Source of the DNA: Candidatus Ratteibacteria bacterium
GTDB taxonomy: Bacteria; Ratteibacteria; UBA8468; B48-G9; JAFGKM01
Direction: 5' to 3'
NCBI GenBank assembly: GCA_028697565.1
Contig: JAQVEU010000075.1
Coordinates: 1-5,102 of the forward strand
DNA length: 5,102 nucleotides
Position numbers and translations under genes: made by a program. Below are positions 1 to 5,100 of this stretch, in pieces. Each line of letters opens with the position of its first letter. Position 1 is the stretch's first letter. The notes beneath the pieces are model-generated. The model ran no database searches and was not told the origin of the DNA. It saw only the letters and a list, made by a program, of their open reading frames with translations.

Positions 1-294
1 ACTGCGATATTCTCTTCTTTTTTGAAAGAAAAGATATTAGGGAAAAACTTCACAAGTTATCTATTTGAAAGTGAGAAACTCAGTATGCTTGAGATTAAAA
101 ACACAGGAGGATATACAGGAAAACGTGTGGAGACAATAAATATCCCTGGTGATTTTAAGATAGTTGCAATCATCAGAGGAGAAGAGCCGGTTATTCCCGA
201 AGAAAAAATGTTGATTGAAGATGAAGATATTATCCTTGGTGTGGCCAGGTTAGATGCTTTAAAAAGAATCAGGAGGGCACTTAAACTTCAATGA
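1..294 (+). CDS. trkA: Trk K+ uptake regulatory subunit TrkA, first copy (C-terminal part only)
   Basis: The reading frame is open to the left edge of the window (it begins T-A-I-F-S-S-F-L), so the gene starts outside and about 97 residues are present. TTG at 22 could serve as a start, but nothing supports it, since the open frame continues upstream. The visible part is an RCK_C (TrkA_C) domain: a linker helix, then LSMLEIKN, GGYTGKRVETINIP, FKIVAIIRGEEPVIP and EDEDIILGVARLD. This order matches the ligand-binding regulatory domain of TrkA/KtrA proteins. The N-terminal nucleotide-binding Rossmann domain would lie upstream. TrkA proteins sit on the cytoplasmic face of TrkH and gate K+ flow in response to bound nucleotides. 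The stop codon overlaps the next trkA start in ATGA. Together with that gene it forms a tandem trkA pair, suggesting a two-subunit gating ring. The family call is firm, and the specific ligand is unknown. Confidence 0.88.
   Translation, partial: TAIFSSFLKEKILGKNFTSYLFESEKLSMLEIKNTGGYTGKRVETINIPGDFKIVAIIRGEEPVIPEEKMLIEDEDIILGVARLDALKRIRRALKLQ
271..277 (+). promoter_or_regulatory. Ribosome binding site of the second trkA, unusually far from the start
   Basis: AGGAGGG ends 13 bases before the ATG at 291, which is longer than the usual 5-9. The start is still well fixed, because the Rossmann strand and GGGNVG motif follow directly after M1. The overlap with the preceding stop (ATGA) makes translational coupling likely and may explain why the spacing is tolerated. 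Confidence 0.5.
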
Positions 295-956
295 ATATTA
301 TTATAGTAGGTGGTGGTAATGTGGGATGCAATCTTGCTGAGAGATTAAGTACAAGTAATTATGTTACGGTGATAGAAAAAGACCCGGAAACAGGTAAACG
401 TCTTGCGGGTAAGATGAATATCCTTGTTATACAGGGAGATGGGTGTGATATAAATATGCTTAAACAGGCAGGTATTACAAAGGCAGATGTTGTATCTGCT
501 GTTACAGGTAGTGATGTGGACAATCTTGTAGTATGTCAGATAGCAAAGGATATATTCCATGTGAATCGGACTGTTGCCAAGGTTAATGACCCTAAAAACG
601 AGAAGATATTTTATCAGTTAGGTGTTGATATTGCCATAGGTAGTACCGCAATTATTGCTAAGGTAATAGAAGATGAGGTTAGTTGGGAGGACTTTATTGC
701 ACTTTTTACATTCAAAAGAGGGAACCTTTCAATAATAAGGGTTGACCTTCCTGAGACATCCCCTGTTATCAATCGCGCTATAAGTGATATAAAGTTTCCT
801 GAGGACTCTGTGCTTGTGGCTATTATAAGAAATGGTGAGATAATGATAGTTCGTCCCGATTCCGTTTTAAAAGAAAAGGATGAAATAATAGCAATTACCA
901 AGGTGGAAAATGAGTCAGTACTTTTTAAGTTTCTTGCAGGAGAGGTGAATGAATAA
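291..956 (+). CDS. trkA: Trk K+ uptake regulatory subunit TrkA, second copy (complete, 221 aa)
   Basis: Cytoplasmic RCK protein that binds NAD(H)- or ATP-type nucleotides and gates the TrkH K+ channel. Residues 1 to about 120 are a TrkA_N Rossmann domain. It has a glycine-rich loop GGGNVG (G7, G9, G12), an acidic VIEKD at the end of the second strand (E28, D30) that usually contacts the ribose, the QGDG turn (47-50), and later VAKVNDPKNE. Residues about 135-215 are an RCK_C domain: LSIIRVDLPETSPVINRAISDI, VLVAIIRNGEIMIVRPDSVL and DEIIAIT. The length of 221 residues is that of a single RCK unit as in KtrA. E. coli TrkA is about twice as long because it has two such units. The first M sits immediately before the first strand, so the start is secure. 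The stop overlaps the next start by one base (TAATG). With the preceding copy it probably makes a mixed RCK ring. A two-subunit TrkA ring is known from Thermotoga maritima (TM1088A/TM1088B). Confidence 0.93.
   Translation: MNIIIVGGGNVGCNLAERLSTSNYVTVIEKDPETGKRLAGKMNILVIQGDGCDINMLKQAGITKADVVSAVTGSDVDNLVVCQIAKDIFHVNRTVAKVNDPKNEKIFYQLGVDIAIGSTAIIAKVIEDEVSWEDFIALFTFKRGNLSIIRVDLPETSPVINRAISDIKFPEDSVLVAIIRNGEIMIVRPDSVLKEKDEIIAITKVENESVLFKFLAGEVNE
938..945 (+). promoter_or_regulatory. Shine-Dalgarno site of the micro-ORF at 956
   Basis: AGGAGAGG lies inside the end of trkA, 10 bases before the ATG at 956 and 13 before the second in-frame ATG at 959. It is the only strong ribosome binding site between trkA and trkH, and it points to the micro-ORF rather than to trkH, whose ATG is more than 150 bases further on. 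This supports the micro-ORF as a translated gene. Confidence 0.6.
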
Positions 957-1102
957 TGATGGAGAAATTGATAAAATATATAAGAATTATTGACAGGTGT
1001 GTTGTTGGCATAATATTGGAACTGATATACCCGCTTATAACCTTTTCAGCCGCTGCTCTTTTGTGTTTTTTGCTATATCTTACAGTATTTATTAAAAAAT
1101 GA
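956..1102 (+). CDS. 48-residue putative membrane micro-protein between trkA and trkH
   Basis: I do not recognise this protein. It starts MMEKLIKYIRIIDR, a basic amphipathic head of about 14 residues. A long hydrophobic stretch follows (CVVGIILELIYPLITF, then SAAALLCFLLYLTVFI), and it ends with KK. This fits one transmembrane helix preceded by a membrane-surface or re-entrant segment containing a Glu (E22) and a Pro (P26). Its start overlaps the trkA stop by one base (TAATG), and its stop overlaps the trkH start by four (ATGA). A good AGGAGAGG site precedes it. The ATG at 959 is an equally possible start. It is in a different frame from trkH and is not its N-terminus, because TrkH is complete without it. 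By position it could be a small TrkH accessory subunit, like KdpF in the Kdp K+ pump, or a leader that couples trkH translation to trkA. The function is inferred from context only. Confidence 0.68.
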   Translation: MMEKLIKYIRIIDRCVVGIILELIYPLITFSAAALLCFLLYLTVFIKK

Positions 1103-2595
1103 TACCATATTTTTCTCGTGAGGATGTTGGACTTATACTGTACTATCTTGGTAAAATTATAAAAGGGATGGGTATTATGATGCTCATTCCATTTTTTGTT
1201 GGGGTTATAAACAAGGAGTGGGCACCATCTGTGGACTTTCTTTTTGTATCTCTCCTTTCACTTTCTATCGGTAGTATTCCTCTTATAATATTTCAGGAAG
1301 ACAGAGACCTTAACTGGCGACAGGGTATGAGTATTGTGGCAATATGCTGGATTGTTGCAATGTTTCTCGGAGCAATCCCCCTTTATCTTTCAGGACATTA
1401 TCTAAGTTTCCTTGATGCATCATTTGAAGCAATGAGTGCCTTTGCAACTACTGGACTTGTGCTTGTCAATGACCTTGACCATATGGCGTATGCTTATAAT
1501 TTCTGGCGCCACTTTATGTGTTTCATTGGTGGTCAGGGTATTATTTTGGTAGCCATTACCCTTTTTGTAAGGGGAGGAAGTGTTTTTAAGGTCTATGTGG
1601 GAGAGGCGAGAGAAGAAAAGATAATGCCCAATGTTATCCAGACCGCAAGATTTATATGGCTGGTGAGTTTAACATATCTTGTTATATTCACAGTTATTCT
1701 TACTGGAATAAATCTCTGGCGGAACATCTCACCTGGAAGGGCACTTTTTCATTCAGTATGTCTTTTTATGGCTGGATGGGATACTGCTGGCTTTGCTGTC
1801 CAGAGCCAGAATGTCCTTTATTATCACAGCCCTATTATTGAACTTGTTACAGCAATGTTTTGTTTATTAGGAGCCGTTAACTTTGGGGTCCACTATGCTG
1901 TATGGACAGGTAAGCCACGAGAACTTTTAAGAAACTATGAGTTGAAGTTGTATGTGGCAAGCATCCTTGCGACATTTTTTATTGTATGTACAGGACTTGT
2001 TGTGCACTTTCAGTTTCCTAATTTTATATCCTTTTTCCGTGAGGGCTTTTATCAACTTGTCTCTTCACATACAGGTGTTGGATATTCCAACATATCCGTT
2101 CAAAACTTTTCTTACTGGTCTCCACTTGCCATACTTGGGCTTATCATAGCAATGGGGCTGGGTGGGAGTTCCACATCAACAGCAGGTGGTATAAAGATAC
2201 TCAGGATAGGAATTATCTTAAAAGGCATAAAAAAAGAACTAAAGATTCTTACATCTCCTGAATCCACTATTGTGGTTGAAAAATTCCATCATATCAGGGA
2301 TATGACGATAGAAGATAACCATGTAAAGATGTCTGCCATCATTACCATCTTATATATTACACTCTATCTGGTAGGTGGGCTTATTGGTGTATTTTACGGA
2401 TATCAATTTCTGCCATCACTTTTTGAGTCCGTATCTGCCTCTGCCAATGTAGGGCTTTCTATGGGAATTACCTCTCCTTTTATGCCAGCAGGTCTGAAGA
2501 TAACCTATATTATTCAGATGTGGTTAGGTCGTCTGGAGTTTATCTCTGCATTTGTATTGATAAGGTTTTTGTTGTCATTAAGGAGTTCTGAATAA
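1099..2595 (+). CDS. trkH: Trk K+ uptake channel subunit TrkH (498 aa)
   Basis: Inner-membrane K+-translocating subunit of the Trk system, of the SKT (TrkH/KtrB/HKT) superfamily. It has the four M1-P-M2 repeats of the family, each with the conserved filter glycine: FATTGL (G119), WDTAGF (G231), HTGVGY (G328) and ANVGLS (G452). Other hallmarks are GGQGII (144-149) after the first pore, and GGSSTSTAGGIK (355-366), which matches the intramembrane gating-loop region written GGCAGSTGGGLK in E. coli. The cytoplasmic ILKGIKKELK follows, and WLGRLE (475-480) sits near the C-terminus. The length is close to the usual figure of about 480. The start at 1099 keeps the whole first helix (LGKIIKGMGIMMLIPFFVGV). 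M24 at 1168 has a weak GGG upstream and would cut into that helix. There is no Shine-Dalgarno sequence before 1099, only A/T, so translation probably depends on the overlapping upstream micro-ORF. TrkH rather than KtrB is preferred from the extra N-terminal helix pair. Confidence 0.95.
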   Translation: MIPYFSREDVGLILYYLGKIIKGMGIMMLIPFFVGVINKEWAPSVDFLFVSLLSLSIGSIPLIIFQEDRDLNWRQGMSIVAICWIVAMFLGAIPLYLSGHYLSFLDASFEAMSAFATTGLVLVNDLDHMAYAYNFWRHFMCFIGGQGIILVAITLFVRGGSVFKVYVGEAREEKIMPNVIQTARFIWLVSLTYLVIFTVILTGINLWRNISPGRALFHSVCLFMAGWDTAGFAVQSQNVLYYHSPIIELVTAMFCLLGAVNFGVHYAVWTGKPRELLRNYELKLYVASILATFFIVCTGLVVHFQFPNFISFFREGFYQLVSSHTGVGYSNISVQNFSYWSPLAILGLIIAMGLGGSSTSTAGGIKILRIGIILKGIKKELKILTSPESTIVVEKFHHIRDMTIEDNHVKMSAIITILYITLYLVGGLIGVFYGYQFLPSLFESVSASANVGLSMGITSPFMPAGLKITYIIQMWLGRLEFISAFVLIRFLLSLRSSE

Positions 2596-2602
2596 GGAGA
2601 AT

Positions 2603-3130
2603 ATGAAAAAGACATTTATATTATTAATTATAACTTTGTTAGTTGCAGGCATATCTTATTCAAAGGATATTAAAAATTCAGAGGAGGTTATTCCTATAAA
2701 AAACCTTTTTGAACAGGTATCTCTCTATGATGGAAAAGAGGTTGTTGTTCAGGGTGAGGTCATAGGAGATATTATGAGGGATGGTGAACACTTCTGGGTG
2801 AACATAAAAGACGGAGATGCATTTATGGGTATTGTTATTGATGCCTTACAAAAAGATAAGATAGGGTGTTTGGGTAGATATGGAATTATAGGGGATACTA
2901 TTAAAGTTAGAGGCACCTATCATCTGCACTGTCCTGTCCATTATGGAGAACGCGATATACATGCTGAAAAACTTGAAGTGCTTGAAAGTGGGTATACAGT
3001 ACCTAAACCATTACGGATTGATAGAATTGTTGTAAGCATAATACTTGGGGTTATTACAATCTTTATACTTCTTTATGCCCAGAAACAGAGCATCCATAGA
3101 GATACCGACGGTCAGCAGACGAAAAAGTAA
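2603..3130 (+). CDS. Membrane-anchored extracytoplasmic OB-fold protein (175 aa)
   Basis: No characterised gene is recognised. Residues 1-20 form a signal peptide or N-terminal helix (MKKTFILLIITLLVAGISYS, with possible cleavage after SYS). Residues about 32-128 look like an OB-fold, the type annotated as nucleic-acid-binding or tRNA_anti-like. It begins LYDGKEVVVQGEVIGDIMR, continues through HFWVNIKDGD, GIVI and GDTIKVRGTYH, and closes at IHAEKLEVLE. Residues about 142-159 are a second membrane helix (IVVSIILGVITIFILLYA) followed by a short charged tail. The OB domain therefore lies outside the cytoplasm, which argues against a role in DNA or tRNA binding and is more like the CcmE arrangement. 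The segment H107-L-H109-C110-P-V-H113 with GERDIH (115-120) is rich in possible metal ligands. AAGGAG at 2594 is only 3 bases from the ATG, so initiation may rely on coupling to trkH, which ends 7 bases upstream. The 3' end overlaps miaB on the other strand. The fold is moderately sure and the function unknown. Confidence 0.8.
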   Translation: MKKTFILLIITLLVAGISYSKDIKNSEEVIPIKNLFEQVSLYDGKEVVVQGEVIGDIMRDGEHFWVNIKDGDAFMGIVIDALQKDKIGCLGRYGIIGDTIKVRGTYHLHCPVHYGERDIHAEKLEVLESGYTVPKPLRIDRIVVSIILGVITIFILLYAQKQSIHRDTDGQQTKK

Positions 3131-4370
3131 CCTGTTCAAACGTACCTGGTGTTGAATGACTGGACCTAAACATAACTGGTTTGTTTGTAGAACTCTTGCC
3201 AAGCATATACCCACTTTTCTTATCCGCTGGTTTCAGAACAAAAACATTGTCAGTTGTTCCTATAAGTCCCTGATTTCTTTTTATTGATATCTCTTCCTGT
3301 GCCTCAAGAATAGTCCTGTGTCTTCTTTCTTTTTCTCCTTCTGGGACATCATCTTCTATCCAGGAGGCAGATGTAAGTGGTCTGGGGGAATACTTAAAGA
3401 CAAAGAGGTCATCAAATTTAATGTCTTTTATTGTTTGCAGGGTCTTTTGAAAATCATCCTCTGTTTCAGATGGGAAACCGACTATAATATCAGAGGTAAT
3501 GGCGATGTCAGGGGCAACCTTCCGTACCTTATCTATAATCTCAACATATTGCGAAATGGTATATCTTCTATTCATCTGTCCTAAAATTCTGTCAGAGCCG
3601 GACTGCAGAGGCAGATGCAGATGTCTGTATAATTTAGGGAGGTCTTTAAATAAAATGATGAGGGAGTCCTGAATATCCTTTGGATGTGATGTAAGGAATC
3701 CTATACGTACCAGTCCCTTGATATTATGTATTTTTTTAAGCAGTTCAGTAAATGTCTCACCTATATCTTTCCCATATTCATTTACATTCTGTCCGAGCAG
3801 AACTACCTCTCTTACCCCTGTTTCAACGAGATGTTCAATCTCTCTGTGTATTACTTCAGGTTGTTTACTTATCAGTTTCCCGCGGGTAAAAGGCACCACA
3901 CAATAGGAGCAGAAGTTCTCACAGCCCTTTGTTATAGATACAAAAGATGAGATATGGCTATCTGAAATAATGCCTTCAGAAATAAATGGATTTTTGTTTT
4001 CTTCTGTATGGCATATTTTTTCCTTTCCGGGAATTTGTAGTATCTTATGCAGTTGATTATAGTTGTCAGGACTGCAGACAATATCAATAAAGTTATGTTT
4101 TTTATAGATATCTTCCTTATATAAACTGGCGATACATCCTAATAGACAGAATACCTTCCCTTGTTTTTTTAGGTGTTTATATGAAGAGAGGAATGAAAGT
4201 GCCCTGTCCTCTGCATGTTTTCTTACACAACAGGTATTAACAGCAATAATATCGGATTCTTCAGGACTTTCAACAATTTTATAACCATTCTTGATAAGGA
4301 GCGCCTTTATCTTTTCGGAGTCATAAAAGTTCATCTGACAGCCATATGTTTTGATATAAACCTTTTTCAT
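3063..4370 (-). CDS. miaB: tRNA-2-methylthio-N6-dimethylallyladenosine synthase MiaB (435 aa)
   Basis: Cytoplasmic radical-SAM methylthiotransferase that converts i6A37 to ms2i6A37 in tRNAs reading UNN codons, acting after MiaA. The N-terminal UPF0004 domain carries the three cysteines of the auxiliary 4Fe-4S cluster: TYGCQMN (C11), NTCCVR (C47) and LLGCIA (C79). The radical-SAM cluster is GCENFCSYC (C150, C154, C157), followed by VVPFTRGK. VREVVLLGQNVNEYG, HLHLPLQSGSDRIL, MNRRYT and DIIVGFPSETEDDF are conserved blocks. VPFTRG with LLGQNVN favours MiaB over the related MtaB and RimO. Residues from about 370 form the TRAM RNA-binding domain, which ends near RRYLYGCSV. The length is normal (about 430-470). 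The start is supported by AAAGGG (4377-4382), 6 bases upstream. C48 next to C47 is an extra cysteine. It follows the DUF486 gene by 12 bases in the same operon. Its last 68 bases overlap the OB-fold gene, so that end is constrained in both strands. Confidence 0.96.
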   Translation of the reverse strand: MKKVYIKTYGCQMNFYDSEKIKALLIKNGYKIVESPEESDIIAVNTCCVRKHAEDRALSFLSSYKHLKKQGKVFCLLGCIASLYKEDIYKKHNFIDIVCSPDNYNQLHKILQIPGKEKICHTEENKNPFISEGIISDSHISSFVSITKGCENFCSYCVVPFTRGKLISKQPEVIHREIEHLVETGVREVVLLGQNVNEYGKDIGETFTELLKKIHNIKGLVRIGFLTSHPKDIQDSLIILFKDLPKLYRHLHLPLQSGSDRILGQMNRRYTISQYVEIIDKVRKVAPDIAITSDIIVGFPSETEDDFQKTLQTIKDIKFDDLFVFKYSPRPLTSASWIEDDVPEGEKERRHRTILEAQEEISIKRNQGLIGTTDNVFVLKPADKKSGYMLGKSSTNKPVMFRSSHSTPGTFEQVTFSSADRRYLYGCSVSGHKEV

Positions 4371-4382
4371 TGACAGCCCTTT

Positions 4383-4736
4383 TTATTTTACAATTGCTCC
4401 TTTAAATACACATACTACCGCTGCAAGCATGAATAAAGAGGCAAAATAATATTCCTGTTTTATACCTTCTTTCATATAAAAAATAGAGAAGGGGATAAAT
4501 ACAGACAATGTTATTACTTCCTGCAGGATTTTCAACTGTCCAAGATTCATAACGGCATAGCCAATACGATTGGCAGGTACCTGAAGTAGGTATTCGAAAA
4601 AAGCAATACCCCAACTTGCAAAGGTCGCCACTATCCACGGTTTAGAACCCAGATTTTTCAGATGTGCATACCAGGCAAATGTCATAAAGATATTACTGCA
4701 TATAAGCATCACAGTAGTTATAAGTATTCTATGCAT
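4383..4736 (-). CDS. DMT-family (DUF486) four-helix membrane protein (117 aa)
   Basis: Small inner-membrane protein of the DUF486 family, placed in the drug/metabolite transporter (DMT/EamA-like) superfamily. No substrate has been established for this family, as far as I know. Four membrane helices can be seen: about 4-26 (ILITTVMLICSNIFMTFAWY), 33-53, 68-88 and 96-115. Family hallmarks are SNIFMTFAWY..HLK (14-27), ASWGIAFFEYLLQVPANRIGY (40-60) and QLKILQEVITL (67-77). The length is typical. As half-size DMT proteins usually do, it would probably have to dimerise to transport. The ATG is supported by GGGGGAGGG 7 bases upstream. It is the first gene of a two-gene unit with miaB, and no functional link between the two is evident beyond co-transcription. 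The miaB ribosome binding site begins directly after its TAA. Confidence 0.9.
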   Translation of the reverse strand: MHRILITTVMLICSNIFMTFAWYAHLKNLGSKPWIVATFASWGIAFFEYLLQVPANRIGYAVMNLGQLKILQEVITLSVFIPFSIFYMKEGIKQEYYFASLFMLAAVVCVFKGAIVK

Positions 4737-4830
4737 ATAAACACCCTCCCCCTTGTATTATGAAGTTATATTGTACCTTTGAACCTACAAAAATTAAAGT
4801 GTGTTTATCTATAACAGAAAAGATAGAAGG
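4737..4830 (-). promoter_or_regulatory. Leader and probable promoter region of the DUF486-miaB operon
   Basis: This AT-rich stretch lies upstream of the - strand operon. The purine-rich ribosome binding site GGGGGAGGG occupies 4744-4752. On the - strand, TACAAT (complement of 4770-4775), TATAAC next to it and CATAAT (complement of 4757-4762) are possible -10 boxes. None has a convincing TTGACA-like -35 at 16-18 bases. The exact promoter therefore cannot be assigned, and only the region is proposed. Confidence 0.35.
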
Positions 4831-4858
4831 ACCTGGTTCTCTGTGAGAACCAGGCCTT
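4827..4858. terminator. Strong isolated hairpin, possible terminator
   Basis: CCTGGTTCTC (4832-4841) pairs perfectly with GAGAACCAGG (4845-4854) across a TGT loop. The stem extends by AAGG/CCTT (4827-4830 and 4855-4858) past a single bulged A at 4831. The flanks are A-rich on the left, and the + strand has only TTT at the right edge. On the - strand the stem is followed by CTATCTTTT. The T-runs are short, so it is a weak intrinsic terminator at best. By position it could end a - strand gene lying to the right of the window, or sit in the 5' leader of the DUF486-miaB unit. Confidence 0.4.
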
Positions 4859-4867
4859 TGATTGAAA

Positions 4868-4986
4868 GGTGAGGGGAGATTTAGAAATCCACCCCAACCT
4901 TCCTTTACAAAGGAAGGGGTAGAGGGGATTTAATTCCTCCCCATATGAGGGGGGAGGATATAGGTGGGGGTGGTGAGAGGGGATTT
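4868..4986. repeat. Nested palindromic element of C- and G-runs (REP/MITE-like)
   Basis: An outer inverted repeat, CCACCCCAACCT (4889-4900) against AGGTGGGGGTGG (4962-4973), matches at 11 of 12 positions. Inside it lie two hairpins. One is CCTTCCTTT/AAAGGAAGG (4898-4906 and 4909-4917, perfect). The other is TCCTCCCC/GGGGAGGA (4935-4942 and 4951-4958, perfect). The left half is also an imperfect palindrome from AAATCC (4885) to GGATTT (4931). Near-identical 15-base direct copies, GGTGAGGGGAGATTT (4868-4882) and GGTGAGAGGGGATTT (4972-4986), frame the element. No reading frame is evident. It resembles small non-autonomous palindromic repeats dispersed in bacterial genomes. Its family and copy number cannot be judged from one window. 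Confidence 0.6.
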
Positions 4987-5016
4987 TTAGGTTTAGTGTT
5001 TTGGATTTAGAGTTTA
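4985..5016. repeat. 32-bp perfect direct repeat, copy 1
   Basis: Identical over 32 bases to 5069-5100. The match stops at 4984/5068 on the left and 5017/5101 on the right. The sequence itself reads as degenerate T-rich heptamers: TTTTAGG, TTTAGTG, TTTTGGA, TTTAGAG, TTTA. Confidence 0.85.
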
Positions 5017-5022
5017 ATATAA

Positions 5023-5053
5023 GAGTAGCGAGTAGAGAGTAGCAAGTAGCGAG
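5023..5053. repeat. GAGTAGC heptanucleotide tandem array
   Basis: Consecutive units GAGTAGC, GAGTAGA, GAGTAGC, AAGTAGC and a partial GAG give about 4.4 copies of a 7-base unit, with two substitutions in total. It lies between the two 32-bp direct repeats and keeps the same 7-base spacing as they do. No coding role is apparent. Confidence 0.75.
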
Positions 5054-5068
5054 AATAAATATCCTTAC

Positions 5069-5100
5069 TTTTAGGTTTAGTGTTTTGGATTTAGAGTTTA
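5069..5100. repeat. 32-bp perfect direct repeat, copy 2
   Basis: Second copy of 4985-5016, offset by exactly 84 bases (12 x 7). It runs to within two bases of the window edge, so further copies may follow outside. No gene is seen between 4737 and the right edge. Confidence 0.85.

Noticed and set aside
22..294. A separate 90-residue gene starting at TTG 22
   Set aside because: The frame stays open to the window edge and the residues before TTG fit the TrkA linker helix. This is the tail of a longer trkA.
614..901. Antisense coding frame of 95 residues inside trkA, and similar frames inside trkH and miaB
   Set aside because: These are shadows of well-supported genes, without ribosome binding sites or recognisable domains.
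956..1102. The micro-ORF as a frameshifted N-terminus of TrkH
   Set aside because: It is in a different frame, and TrkH already has its full first helix from 1099, so no missing piece needs to be supplied.
3131..3215. Intrinsic terminator for the trk operon inside miaB
   Set aside because: Weak ACCTGGT/ACTGG pairings were seen, but there is no stable stem followed by a T-run.
4985..5100. Telomere-like TTTAGG repeats
   Set aside because: The units are degenerate and internal, and the neighbouring genes are typical bacterial operons. The likeness to TTTAGGG is superficial.
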